From NCBI RefSeq assembly GCF_049243985.1, contig NC_135373.1, positions 8,167,501 to 8,231,500 on the forward strand: 64,000 nt of DNA, in the 5' to 3' direction. This document shows positions 51,853 through 62,151 of the stretch, piece by piece. How positions within the stretch are numbered: the first letter of the stretch is position 1; each line of letters opens with the position of its first letter. Both the position numbers and the translations under genes were made by a program. The stretch is from Paroedura picta (lineage: Eukaryota; Chordata; Lepidosauria; Squamata; Gekkonidae). The notes under the pieces were generated by a model that was not told where the DNA came from, did no database searches, and saw only the letters and a program-made list of their open reading frames with translations.

Positions 51853-53283
51853 ATGTCGACACCGAACCCGAGCCCGGGCCGGGACCCGATCGGGGCGCAG
51901 CCTTTGCAGAGATCCCCCCTCACCACGAACCTCGTCGTCGGAGGAGGGAAGCCTCACCATCACGTTCCCGGCCGGGGGGCCAGGACCCCGTCACGTTTCT
52001 GTCGGGCCCCTGGGGGGAACCCCCGACGAGAACCCCCACTCCCCCGAACCCGGCCCCACCCACCGCTCCGCGATCGTCACCCGGCCGAGGATTGGACTCA
52101 TCCGACAGCCCCGAGGAGGGGGACCTATGCTCCGCTTGCCGCAGCCGCCCCACCTCCCCAGCCCCAACCTCAACCGCCGATCGCCCCGCCGCCCTCGCCG
52201 GTCCCCCTACAGCCACCCAATCAGCCGAACAACGGAGCCGCCCGCGGCGGCCGCCACGACAATTTGGGGGGCCGGAAATTCAAGGTGAAGTTCGATGGTA
52301 CGTCGGAGAGACTCACCTATTTTTTGATTATGGTGGATGGCTTCTTGGCGGAATGGGGAGATACGTTTACGGACGAGGCCGATTTAGTGCGCACGCTGGG
52401 CTGCAACCTAGAGGGCAAAGCAATGGACTGGTGGGTTACCCAGTACGAGAGGGGGACGGCGGCAGCCACCTCCTTAGAATCCTTCAGGGCCGCCCTCCGT
52501 ACGGCTTTCCGCGACCCTTTCCGTGAACGAAAAGCGACGGAGGCCCTAACCAAGCTGAGACAGCGGGGGAGGCCCCTGATGGACTATGTAATTGATTTTC
52601 GGGCCATCTCGGACCGAATCACTACCTTAAACGAGACCCAGATCATCAACGCCTTCTTGGATGGCCTAGACCGCCCCGTGGCCGACGGGATCTTCAACCG
52701 GGGGCCACCAGAGGACGGGGACCTCCAGCAGTGGATTGACGCCGCGGGAGTGATCGAGACGAACCTCGCGAACTACCGTGCCTACCAGCGTCGCCAGGAG
52801 GCGGCCCGCCTGCTCCGTTCGTCACGATCCGACAAAACCCCAAGTGCCCCGAAACTGATGGCCTCACAACCTGCCCCGACCAGTGCGCCAGACAGGGTGA
52901 AGCGCAAGCAATCGGGACTCTGCCACGAGTGTGGGGGGAAGGGACACTTCGCCTCTGTGTGCCCAACACGCCTGGCGAAATCCAAAACCCCCTCCCAGCA
53001 GGATAGAGGCCAGCGCCCCCCGGACAAGCGCCCGGCTGACCGCCAGCGCCCGTCCGACAAATCGGCGGGTAAGCACGGAGGGACCCGGGCGCTCCTCGCT
53101 CCTGTTTCCTCCACGACGGAGGCGGAAATTTCCTCCCAGACCAGCCCCGAGTCCTCCCAGTCAGACAGCTCGGGAAACGAGGACGGTCCGTCATGCCGGG
53201 CGCCCCTCGGCGGACCCTCCCTGTCGGCACTCCGGCGCCCCCAAGACGAATCCTACCCCCCATCCTCCTCCCGGCGGTACTAA
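51853..53283 (+). CDS. gag: Gypsy gag (capsid and zinc knuckle)
   Basis: Long frame with a Pro-rich N-terminus, a capsid region around 52290-52800 of retrotransposon gag type (..YFLIMVDGFLAEWGDTF.., QRGRPLMDYVIDFRAI), and one CCHC zinc knuckle CHECGGKGHFASVC (about 52921-52962). Gag forms the particle and packages RNA. The exact start is uncertain; an overlapping frame covers the left part. Confidence 0.85.
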   Translation: MSTPNPSPGRDPIGAQPLQRSPLTTNLVVGGGKPHHHVPGRGARTPSRFCRAPGGNPRREPPLPRTRPHPPLRDRHPAEDWTHPTAPRRGTYAPLAAAAPPPQPQPQPPIAPPPSPVPLQPPNQPNNGAARGGRHDNLGGRKFKVKFDGTSERLTYFLIMVDGFLAEWGDTFTDEADLVRTLGCNLEGKAMDWWVTQYERGTAAATSLESFRAALRTAFRDPFRERKATEALTKLRQRGRPLMDYVIDFRAISDRITTLNETQIINAFLDGLDRPVADGIFNRGPPEDGDLQQWIDAAGVIETNLANYRAYQRRQEAARLLRSSRSDKTPSAPKLMASQPAPTSAPDRVKRKQSGLCHECGGKGHFASVCPTRLAKSKTPSQQDRGQRPPDKRPADRQRPSDKSAGKHGGTRALLAPVSSTTEAEISSQTSPESSQSDSSGNEDGPSCRAPLGGPSLSALRRPQDESYPPSSSRRY

Positions 53284-55565
53284 TCAACGAGGAGGCGGAC
53301 ACCCGGGTGGAGGTCCAGGTCTGCGTGGACTCCGGCTGTTCTACGTCTTTGGTGACCCCCGGAATCGCGCAGGCCCTCGCCGCGCGCCAGGAGGACCTGG
53401 CCAAACCGATAATAATGCGCCAGGTGGACGGCGCCCTGGTTGGGGGGGACGCCATTCGCCACGCCACCAGCGCCCTGGCCCTGAATCTGGGGTCCCACTG
53501 GGAACGAATCTCTCTCACGATCGCCCCCGTTGCTGGCTTCTCCATCCTACTCGGCATGGACTGGATGGACCTTCACCGCCCCGAAATCGATTGGGACGAG
53601 AAGCGCCTCGTTTTCTCCCACCCGAACTGCAAGCTGCACTTCTGGTATCGGGACCAACCTGACGCGCCGCCCGTGGCCGTCGCGGGGACCGTAGTCCCGT
53701 GGTCCGAAAGCCCGGCCACGCTCAACCCCTGGCTGCGGGCGATGGGCCTCTATTCGAACCCCGATGACGCCATCCCGGCCTGCTACCGCGACCTTGCTGA
53801 AGCTTTCTCGGAGGAGGAATGCAACCAGCTGCCCCCACACCGCCCGACGGATTGCGCCATCGAGTTGGTGCCGGGGGCCAAACTCCCGAAGGCCAAACTC
53901 TACAACATGAGCCCGGCTGAACTTCGGGAGCTTCGCGCCTTCGTCGACAAAAACCTGGCCCGAGGCTTCATCCGCCCGGCCACCTCTTCCATGGCGGCTC
54001 CAGTCCTGTTCGCCAAAAAGAAGGACGGCACCCTCAGGCTTTGCACTGACTACCGAGCGATCAACGCGGTCTCCAGAGTCAACGCCTACCCCCTTCCCCT
54101 CATCAAGGACCTGCTCAGCCGCCTGGGGGAGGGGCGCATCTTCACCAAACTGGACTTGCGAGACGCCTATTTCCGGGTCCGCATCGCCGAGGGGGACGAG
54201 TGGAAAACGGCTTTTAACACCCCACTGGGACAGTTCGAGTACCTCGTCATGCCGTTCGGGTTAAGCGGCTCTCCGGGCGTGTTCATGAACGTTATCAACG
54301 AAGTTTTGCACGATTTGTTGTACCGGGGGGTGGTGGTCTACCTGGATGATGTGTTGATTTATTCCCGGGGGGAGGTGGAGCACACCGCTCTCGTCAGAGA
54401 AGTCTTACGCCGCCTGGCGAAACACAAGCTGTACGCCAAGCTCCCGAAATGTGAGTTTCACAAACCCCAGGTCGACTTCTTGGGCTACCGGGTTTCAGGG
54501 GAGGGGATTGGGATGGACCCCGCGAAGGTCCAAGCGGTTCTCGACTGGGAGACTCCCCGAACCCGTAGGCAGCTTCAATCCTTCCTCGGGTTTGCCAATT
54601 TCTATCGTGACTTCCTCCCAGGGTTCTCCATGGTGACCCTACCCCTCACCGACCTCCTAAAGACCAAGGGGAAGGGTGCCAGGGATGGCCGTCCGGGGGC
54701 GCCAGTACCGTGGACCCAGGACTGCACGCAAGCCTTCGAACACCTCAAACACCTGTTCACCTCCGAGCCCATCCTAGCCCACCCGGAGATAGACAAGCCC
54801 TTCGTGGTGCAAGTCGACGCCTCCAACGAGGCAGTCGGGGGGGTTCTCCTCCAGAGGGGGGAGGGGGGCAAGCTCCGGCCCTGCGCCTACCTCTCCCGCA
54901 AGTTTTCCCCCACCGAGCGGAACTGGCCCATTTGGGAAAAAGAGGCGGCGGCGGTCAAAACCGCCCTGTCCACCTGGCGGCACTTCCTAGAGGGTTCCCC
55001 CATCCCCTTCGAGGTCTGGACCGACCACAAAAACCTCGAGGCCCTACGGAAACCCCGCACGCTCAGCGCGAAGCAAATTCGGTGGGCGGACTTCTTCTCC
55101 CGATTCGACTTCACCCTCGTCCACATCCCGGGGCGCAAGAATTTCATGGCGGACGCCCTCTCCCGCATGTTTCCGGGAGAACACCGCCCCTCCCGGGTGG
55201 ACACGGTCTTTACCCCCAAGCAGGTGGGGCTCTTGGCTCAAACCCGCAGCCAGACCAAGGCGGGGCGCCCGGCCCAGGGCCCCCCTCCAGACCCGTCAGG
55301 GCCCCCCCCCCGCGGTGCCGCTCTCAATTCCCCTGTCGGAATTCCGCTCGGCCCTGGGTCCGGACCCGCAACTTGCCAACCTCCGCTCGCAGCTTCGTGC
55401 CCACGAGGGGGTCTGGTACAAAGGGGATCGCCTGTACGTCCCCGCCTCGATGCGCAAGATGATCTTGGAATTGTGCCACGACAGCAAGGCTGCGGGGCAT
55501 TTTGGCTTCCTAAAAACTTGGGGGCTGCTTCGCCGCCAATTCTGGTGGCCGGGAGCCCGCCGTGA
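53193..55565 (+). CDS. pol: Gypsy pol: protease, RT, RNase H
   Basis: Aspartic protease motif VDSGCSTSLVTP (about 53325), RT with LDLRDAYFRVRI and YLDDVLIYS (about 54340), and RNase H of the Ty3 type (VVQVDASNEAVGGVL, WTDHKNLEAL). Its frame overlaps the end of gag by about 90 nt, an arrangement common in this family. The region makes cDNA from element RNA. Confidence 0.92.
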   Translation: MPGAPRRTLPVGTPAPPRRILPPILLPAVLINEEADTRVEVQVCVDSGCSTSLVTPGIAQALAARQEDLAKPIIMRQVDGALVGGDAIRHATSALALNLGSHWERISLTIAPVAGFSILLGMDWMDLHRPEIDWDEKRLVFSHPNCKLHFWYRDQPDAPPVAVAGTVVPWSESPATLNPWLRAMGLYSNPDDAIPACYRDLAEAFSEEECNQLPPHRPTDCAIELVPGAKLPKAKLYNMSPAELRELRAFVDKNLARGFIRPATSSMAAPVLFAKKKDGTLRLCTDYRAINAVSRVNAYPLPLIKDLLSRLGEGRIFTKLDLRDAYFRVRIAEGDEWKTAFNTPLGQFEYLVMPFGLSGSPGVFMNVINEVLHDLLYRGVVVYLDDVLIYSRGEVEHTALVREVLRRLAKHKLYAKLPKCEFHKPQVDFLGYRVSGEGIGMDPAKVQAVLDWETPRTRRQLQSFLGFANFYRDFLPGFSMVTLPLTDLLKTKGKGARDGRPGAPVPWTQDCTQAFEHLKHLFTSEPILAHPEIDKPFVVQVDASNEAVGGVLLQRGEGGKLRPCAYLSRKFSPTERNWPIWEKEAAAVKTALSTWRHFLEGSPIPFEVWTDHKNLEALRKPRTLSAKQIRWADFFSRFDFTLVHIPGRKNFMADALSRMFPGEHRPSRVDTVFTPKQVGLLAQTRSQTKAGRPAQGPPPDPSGPPPRGAALNSPVGIPLGPGSGPATCQPPLAASCPRGGLVQRGSPVRPRLDAQDDLGIVPRQQGCGAFWLPKNLGAASPPILVAGSPP

Positions 55566-56769
55566 CGTGGGGAAATACGTCGCGGGCTGCCCAGTGTGCC
55601 TCGCGCACAAGCGGGGGGTGGGTAAACCCCAGGGCCTTCTAAAACCCCTGGAGATCCCCGACCGCCCCTGGGAGATCATCTCCATGGACTTCATCACCGA
55701 CTTGCCCCCCAGCCAGGGGAAAACGGTGATTTGGGTGGTGGTGGACCAATTTTCGAAGCAGGCCCACTTCGTTCCCTGCCCAGGGTTACCCACTGCGCAG
55801 CGCCTGGCTGAATTGTTCGTCACCCACGTGGTGCGCCTACATGGTTTCCCCCGCAAGGTGATTAGCGACCGGGGGGCACAGTTCGTCGCCAAATTCTGGG
55901 GGGCCCTCATGGACCTGGCGGGAGTATCTAGGGGGCTGAGCTCCGCGTATCACCCCGCCACAAATGGTCAAACCGAGAGGGTTAACCAGGTGCTCGAACA
56001 GTATCTCCGCTGCTTCCTGAACTACCATCAGGACGATTGGGTTTCCCTCCTGCCCCTCGCAGAGTATGCCTACAACAACGCCCCGCACTCAAGCACTGGG
56101 AAAGCCCCCTTTGAAGTGGTTCATGGCTACGCCTCGCCCCCCTTTCCCACTCTCGTGAAACCACCGGGAGATCCCACCGCCTCCCCGCCTGGGGTGGACG
56201 AGTGGGCAACCCGGGTGCGGGAGGCCTGGGGGGAGGTAACGGAGTCCCTGAAAAAGGCCAAGGCTGATTTCAAGAGGTGGGCTGATCGCAAACGCCAGTG
56301 CCCCCCCGCATATGCGGTTGGGGATGAGGTGTACATCTCCACAAAACACCTCAAAAACAGGCGGCCGTGTAAGAAGCTGAGCTACCAGTTTGTGGGCCCC
56401 TTTAAGGTGACCCAAGTGCTGAACGAGGTCACCGTGCGGGTGGAACTCCCAAAAACCTACCGCAAGGTTCACCCAGTTTTTCATGTCAGCCTGGTCAAAA
56501 AGGCTCCTCCACCCGATAAGTGGCACCCCCAGTCCCGTCCACCTCCCCCCGTCATGGTGGGGGAAGAAACGCACTATGAATTATCCGACATTGTCGATTC
56601 TCGCTTTTTCCGCAAGCAATTACAATATTTGGTCTCTTGGAAAGGCTTCCCTGACTCTGACAATGAATGGGTGGACGCGGAGGACGTCGCCGCCCCGATT
56701 CTCCTCCGCAAATTCCACTCCCGCTTCCCCGATAAGCCGGGCCCTTCCCCCGTAGCGGCTGGAGCCTGA
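55315..56769 (+). CDS. Gypsy integrase with C-terminal chromodomain
   Basis: Zinc-binding H..H..C..C part (ELCHDSKAAGHFGF, CPVC), catalytic core with SMDFITDLPP and VISDRGAQF, and a C-terminal chromodomain YLVSWKGFPDSDNEWVDAED (about 56629-56690). Such chromodomains steer integration towards marked chromatin in known relatives. The frame overlaps the preceding one. Confidence 0.92.
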   Translation: MPLSIPLSEFRSALGPDPQLANLRSQLRAHEGVWYKGDRLYVPASMRKMILELCHDSKAAGHFGFLKTWGLLRRQFWWPGARRDVGKYVAGCPVCLAHKRGVGKPQGLLKPLEIPDRPWEIISMDFITDLPPSQGKTVIWVVVDQFSKQAHFVPCPGLPTAQRLAELFVTHVVRLHGFPRKVISDRGAQFVAKFWGALMDLAGVSRGLSSAYHPATNGQTERVNQVLEQYLRCFLNYHQDDWVSLLPLAEYAYNNAPHSSTGKAPFEVVHGYASPPFPTLVKPPGDPTASPPGVDEWATRVREAWGEVTESLKKAKADFKRWADRKRQCPPAYAVGDEVYISTKHLKNRRPCKKLSYQFVGPFKVTQVLNEVTVRVELPKTYRKVHPVFHVSLVKKAPPPDKWHPQSRPPPPVMVGEETHYELSDIVDSRFFRKQLQYLVSWKGFPDSDNEWVDAEDVAAPILLRKFHSRFPDKPGPSPVAAGA

Positions 56770-56806
56770 GGGCGAGGGGTGAGGAGGGGCCTTAAGGGGA
56801 GGCGAG

Positions 56807-57327
56807 TGTCATGACCCCCCTGGTTCATGCCATCCTGTTCCGGACTGCTCTTGCATATTCTCACTTTCTCAGGCCTCTTCTAACCCAAGGCCATAAAGCA
56901 ATAAACCTGTCCTCTGAGATGTTTCCTCCCTTCCTTTTCCCAGCGGGCGAGGAGGCCCAACAACTGTATCAATCTCACTGTAAGTGTCCTTGCGGAGACA
57001 GCCAAATCTCAACAATGTGCCATCTCCCCGATAAGGCACCTGGCCATCTGGTAGCCTGAGAACAGGACCCCTTTTATCGTCTTTAACCACTCTCCCGCCA
57101 AATCCCCTGAGCACCCCTCCTTTATTTGGTGCACCCTATATCTACCCCACCGGGTTTACTTGTACTTTGTTATTATCAAGATCTTTGCTTAGGAAGATCT
57201 TGGCATGCTTAGCTAAACGTGGATTTTGCCTAATAAAGCTCTACTTTGGAATTTGCAACCGACTGTTGGATTCTTGATGCGCTTTCACTTGGGACTCCAC
57301 CGGCTGGGCTCAGCCTGATTCCTGACA
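56807..57327 (+). mobile_element. 3' LTR of the gypsy element
   Basis: 521 bp starting TGTCATGACC and ending TGATTCCTGACA (TG...CA). AATAAA is at about 57231. It is preceded by a purine-rich tract (gaggggtgaggagggg). Ends were placed by the TG/CA rule because no second LTR is available to compare. Confidence 0.75.
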
Positions 57328-57368
57328 ACTGGCTCAGTAAAAAAAAGTTGAGAAAGGATGCTCTAAGG

Positions 57369-57787
57369 CAGTGGTTCTCAACATTCCTAATGCTGCAACC
57401 CTTTAATGCAGCTCCTCAAGTTGTGATGACCCCCAACCATAAAATTATGTAAGTGTTATTTCACAGAAAATAAACCAAAACTGACCAATGGTGTGAAGAG
57501 CCAGTGTTCATGATTGTATATAAATTGGATTTTTCCCCCAGGGTTTCTCAGTTCAGTTGTGCCTCTTGTCCCACCATGCCCATCTTGCCTTTCTGCGCTG
57601 CTGCAGGTAGATGACTGCTCTATCTCGATCTACCCCACAAGGCTGTTGTGCAGGTAAAATGGAAGAGAAGTGATGTTGTCCACTTTGGGACCCCCTTGGA
57701 GAGAAGAGCTTGTCGCCCTGGCACAACCCCTGTGAAAGGGTCGTTCGACCCCCAAAGGGGTACTGACTCCCAGGTTGAGAATCACTG
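57369..57787. mobile_element. SPIN-like hAT MITE with perfect 8-bp TSD
   Basis: CAGTGGTTCTCAAC ... GGTTGAGAATCACTG flanked by CTCTAAGG on both sides. The interior shares 'tttctcagttcagtt.tgcctcttg.ccc' with the copy at 27644-28032, so both belong to one non-autonomous subfamily. Confidence 0.88.
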
Positions 57788-57852
57788 CTCTAAGGAGCTC
57801 TATGACTTATGTATCCTCATCTCTTTATTGTCCTACTTTCCTTCTTCCTTAG

Positions 57853-58002
57853 CTACAGAGTGCCTGCCCCAGAAAGAAACTTATAAACGGATGCTGGGGA
57901 AGAGGCAGCACCAGCAGAGCATGAATCCCCCCTGGAAGGTGATGAACCCAGCCTCCTTCTTGGCTACTTTAATAGTTCTGCTCTTTGCTGTCCCGTACAA
58001 AG
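57853..58002 (+). CDS. Leader-peptide exon, probable Ig-superfamily membrane protein
   Basis: Acceptor cttcttccttag, then 5' UTR, ATGs at 57891 and 57921, and a hydrophobic leader (PASFLATLIVLLFAVPYKG), ending in donor CAAAG|gtaggt in phase 1. Phase-1 leader exons are the rule for butyrophilin/MOG and other Ig-superfamily receptors, and the layout resembles reptilian butyrophilin-like leaders. No Ig exon follows within the remaining 6 kb, so the gene is either broken here or continues to the right. Confidence 0.45.
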
Positions 58003-58930
58003 GTAGGTGTCCTGCGTGGAAGTAACACAATGCTTGGAATACGCCTCTAGCTCCAGACAAGTTCACCTCACTGCAAGAAACCCTTACAGCAAGGGATAGT
58101 TCCCACGTGGGTTTTCAACACGGGTTTTCCACACCACTTACCTGGGTTTTCTACACCTTTCCCCTAGTCAAAATATCACATGACTGAGTTGCATCACATT
58201 GCTTGATTTCTTACCCCTGTAAGAAGGAAACCTGTAGGAGGGGTCCAAAACATGGCGAAAGATGCCATCACATCATGAGGCTGTTTGGCTGGAAGTTGTC
58301 AAGTGGGTCATTTGCCAAGGTTTCTTGATCTCCTGAAAGGCCATTAAAGGAGCTTGGAACCCCCCTCAACCACGCAACATTCAGAGAAGATCTCTAAGTT
58401 GCATCTGTCCCAGTGGGAGTCCATTCTAGCCCTTGACCCACTTTGCGGTGCCTCTGGAATCTAAAGGAGCCGTCTCCCTGGAGCACTTGTGGGAGAGGAA
58501 CATGAAGTTGAGACTCCAAGCCCTTTGTCATTCCCACCCCCCTGTGGTAGGGACGAGATCTACTGTAACCCTCTAGGAGCAGGGGAGTCAAAGTACAAGA
58601 AAGGAGGTTCTACTTAAATACTGGAAAGCATATTCTGACAGTGAGGGCTGTTTGTAGACAGAATATGCTTCCCCAGAGGGTGGTAATATTTAAAAATATA
58701 TATATTAAAAATTCCCATCCATTTGGCAAACCCTTCCATGCTCTCCTTCGGCTGTCCCCACCCCAAATCTCCAGGAAATTCTCATGTTGGAGCTGGCAAC
58801 CCTATTAATCCTATTTCAGTGGCTGATCTACAATTTTTTAAACCGTTCCAAGGAACTAAGTGGGGGTGGGGGAAGGGTTTCCTGAACTTCTATTGGTTTT
58901 AACCCTCTTTCACCAGTTGTGCCAGCTGTA
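58003..58930. other. No gene recognised
   Basis: No Ig-like or other exon was found downstream of the leader exon. The sequence is unremarkable. Confidence 0.4.
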
Positions 58931-58935
58931 CATTT

Positions 58936-59076
58936 ACCTGTAGATATCTGACCTGGTCATGTGACAATACCAGCAAAAACTTACCTGTGGATATGTGACC
59001 TGGTCATGTGACAATACCAGCAAAAACTTACCTGTGGATATCTGACCTGGTCATGTGACAATACCAGCAAAACCCA
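58936..59076 (+). repeat. 47-bp tandem repeat, 3 units
   Basis: Units start ttacctgt at 58936, 58983 and 59030 and contain gacctggtcatgtgacaata. They are nearly identical. Confidence 0.9.
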
Positions 59077-59309
59077 AAAAGATTAGGGATCAAATCAATT
59101 TTAGAAAGATATAAATAGTCTATTATAAGAGCTCAAGTGTTCAAAAAACATAAAAGGATATCTATTTGGCACATATAAAACATCTAAGGGCATAGACCAA
59201 TAATGCCAAAATGTTTGGACATTGAGCTAATTTGGTTCCATCTAACACATCTTCACCAGAGGCTAATTGTTCAGATGCATGTAGATATTTTGTTTTTGTT
59301 GCTGTTGTT

Positions 59310-59740
59310 GTTAGGTGCAAAGGTTTGTCCGATCCATCGCGGCCCCATGGACAATGATCCTCCAGGCCTTCCTGTCCTCTACCATTCCCTGGAGTCCATT
59401 TAAACTCGCACCGACTGCTTCAGTGACTCCATCCAGCCACCTCATTCTCTGTCGTCCCCTTCTTCTTTTGCCCTCGATCGCTCCCAGCATTAGGCTCTTC
59501 TCCAGGGAGTCCTTCCTTCTCATGAGGTGGCCAAAATATTTGTTTCATCTTCAGGATCTGGCCTTCTAAGGAGCAGTCAGGGCTGATCTCCTCTAGGACT
59601 GACCGGTTTGTTCGCCTTGCAGTCCAAGGGACTCGCAAGAGTCTTCTCCAGCACCAGAGTTCAAAAGCCTCCATTCTTTGACGCTCAGCCTTCCTTATGG
59701 TCCAACTTTCACAGCATGCAAACACAAATAACACATTTTG
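59310..59740 (-). mobile_element. BovB (RTE) LINE fragment
   Basis: The minus strand reads CESWTIRKAERQRMEAFELW, CWRRLLRVPWTARRTN and RRKDSLEKSLMLGAIEGKRR, RRGRQRMRWLDGVTEAV. These are the well-known C-terminal blocks of BovB reverse transcriptase. Two frames are involved, so at least one frameshift. 5' truncated. Confidence 0.93.
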
Positions 59741-59929
59741 ACAATTTTCAACACTAAAATTTATTTAGTCTGTTATGACTAGTTCTGGTCCTGCTGGGTG
59801 TTCATAGTAGCATCCTCAGCCAGCAAATATTTGATTGAGGCCAAGGCAAGGAACAACAGGAGCCCCTCCTTGGGCTACACAGTAACATCGTGCAAACCTA
59901 TCCCCAGAGGCGGTTTGCTGTTTGCCGGG

Positions 59930-59949
59930 CGGGGGGGGGGGGGGGGGGA
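59930..59949 (+). repeat. Poly-G run
   Basis: About 18 consecutive G. Confidence 0.9.
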
Positions 59950-60119
59950 ATTATGCCGCCTCCTTGTCTGTTTTATAGGGTGTTGCTTGGTTTTTATCCG
60001 GGTGTTATCTGTATGTGTAACCTGCCAGGAGTCTCTGGAGAGCGGAGGGCTAAAATTTAAGTAATAAATAAGTAATTAAGTAAGGATACACACAAACAAA
60101 GAAATAAATCAAATATTTT

Positions 60120-60460
60120 TTATTCCTCCCCTGGCTATTGGTGAATCTTTCTATGTGCTTCTCTGAGGACAGGTCCAAAATGAGAGTTCTGGTGGAACTT
60201 TCTGCCCAATGAGATCTGGGCCTCTTGGGGCCTTCGACAGTCTTGCAGGGCCTGTAAGACAGAGCTGTTCTGCCAGGCCTATGGTGGAGGCCAAGAAATA
60301 ACATCTAAGTCTGGCCTTATGTGTTGTGAGCCCCCCTGAGCCCCCTGGGGAAGGGCAGCATACAAACTGGAAAATAAATAAACAAACCCAATGGATTTAT
60401 TTATTATATTTATATACTGTCTTCCTCTGAGGCTCAGGGCAGTTTACATGGAACTGGAGA
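60120..60460 (+). mobile_element. L2-like LINE 3' pieces
   Basis: Sense piece 60120-60385 (gggcctgtaagacagagctgttctgccaggcc ... tgagccccctggggaagggcagcatac, AAAT-rich tail) followed by a reverse tail piece 60395-60450 (ctgaggctcagggcagtttacatgg). Confidence 0.6.
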
Positions 60461-61490
60461 GAACAAGTACAGATGACATGATAAACTGAACAATAGTGAA
60501 AGAGTCATAACAGCAGAACAGTAACAGGATGGAACAAACATGGTGAGAACATCCAATTTTAATTGTAACATACTGATGGCCCCGTAGGATGGACATATCG
60601 CTAGTGGTTCTCATGGGAGGGAGGCTCAGGGGCCAATGGGAAGTGACTGACCTCAACCAACATTTAAGATTTATATTTTGCACAGTGGTCCTTTTACTAC
60701 CCAAATGCTTCCTGTTTATTCCATGTCTGCCCAGCAGTCCAGAGGTTCTGCACACATTCAGGTACCCCAGGGGATCTGTTCTGAACGATAAATGTGGGAG
60801 TCCTACACTTGAGTACTGTGCTGTTCAAGCATGAGTCATTTCTGCCAGATTACAAGGGAGGGACATATGGGTTTAGCTGGTGCAGAAAATCTGATTTTTT
60901 TTTAATTGCATTTGGACTCCGAAACAGTGAGACGGAATGAGGTGCTCTGGAAAAGTGGCACCTTCCAGGGGCAAAGGGCCAGTGGGTGTTGGTGCTGTGT
61001 GTGTGTGGTGTGTGAAACATTAGGATATATAGTAAGGTGACCAGATTTTAACATTGGTAAAGCGGGACACCATTACCCGGGGGGGGGGGGGTTCTTGATT
61101 AAAAATTTGGTCTATATGGAGCAACAAAAAGTTTCATAGAACGCATAGAACGCAAAATGCGCGGCGTTGGGGCTGGTAGGATTCTGCTACTGTTCTAACC
61201 TGTATATATATGTGTGTCTGTGTGCATGTGTGTGTGTTTGTATTAATTTTTTTTAGGGGGTGTTCTGCAGTTCAGTTTTGGTTCTCGGTACCTTAGAGCC
61301 GCGGGCAATAAAGAGCTGAAATGGACTCCCAGTGTCCTGGCCTCAGAACCTACAGATTTAACAGGAAGCACCTGGAGATTTGGGGATGGAGGTGAGGTGG
61401 GCAGGGACCTCAGTGGGGTACAATGCCATACAGCCCACCCCCCAGAACATCCACACTCCCAACCACGACACCCAGCTGGCTTGAGAGAAG
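60461..61490. other. Intergenic with short GT-rich runs
   Basis: (GT)n-like runs lie near 60990-61010 and 61200-61240 and a poly-G at 61080-61091. No gene recognised. Confidence 0.4.
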
Positions 61491-61499
61491 GCAAATTGG

Positions 61500-62151
61500 G
61501 AGTTAATGGTTGGGAGGATTAGGACTGTCCTTTCTGAAAACTGGGGAAATGATTGGGTTTAATGGGTATAGCTTTTCCTGTCTGTCAATCCCTCAGAAAA
61601 ATACCAACTTTAGAATTGGATTTCTGCACATGTTCAGAGGCTCGAAGAAGCAAACATTTCAAAACAGAAAGTGGCAACTCAGCTCAGAGAATGACCCACT
61701 AGGTCAGGCCACTTTTTCCTGGCCCAAGATGTTATATGGCCACCCTACACCATAGATGGAGCATCAGATAGTCCTTGGCAGGGTCTGTGCACTGCCAGGT
61801 TTAGAGTGCTGGCCCCATTTCCCATGAAGTCCCCTCCAAACCGGCCATTTTCTCCAGGGGTGTTGATCTCTGCAGTCTGGAGATGAATTCTCATTCTGAG
61901 GGATCCCCAGGCCCCACCTGGAGGCTGGCATCCCTGTTTGGGCCAGAAAAAGCTAACCCCCTTGCTGAGTTAGAAATATTGCCTGTTAATGATTTCATTA
62001 CATTGTGTGTACCCCACCCCCTCCCATTTCCAAATGTTACTCTGTGTGATTGGATGAGGTTGGGCCCTCTTTCTCTGGGACAAGGAGGCTCCAGGGTGTT
62101 CGGAGCTTTCCTCTACCCACTACAGGCCTTGCTACAGAGGTCCAAGTGCTG
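61500..62151 (+). pseudogene. Truncated hepcidin copy (intron 2 and start of exon 3)
   Basis: About 650 bp align to the reverse complement of 12882-13440, that is, hepcidin intron 2 through the first 24 nt of exon 3. Shared blocks include gagaatgacccactaggtcagg, tttcctggcccaaga and gacaaggaggctcc, with acceptor cccactacag followed by GCCTTGCTACAGAGGTCCAAG. The copy stops at AAGTGC, before the cysteine codons, where an LTR-like repeat begins. No exon 1 or 2 counterpart was found, so it is non-functional. Confidence 0.88.

Larger units (their letters stand above)
51308..57327 (+). mobile_element. Ty3/gypsy LTR retrotransposon with chromodomain
   Basis: Order gag - protease - RT - RNase H - integrase - chromodomain - 3' LTR, the layout of chromovirus-type Ty3/gypsy elements. 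GC-rich compared with its surroundings. A purine-rich tract precedes the 3' LTR. No 5' LTR is seen in front of gag; a SINE stands there. The coding region looks almost whole, spread over three overlapping long frames, with at most one or two breaks, so the copy is probably young. Confidence 0.93.

Noticed and set aside
51437-54000. Long minus-strand frames opposite gag and pol, and overlapping plus frames such as 51513-52526 and 52931-53662
   Set aside because: Shadows of GC-rich coding sequence of the gypsy element, with no independent domains.
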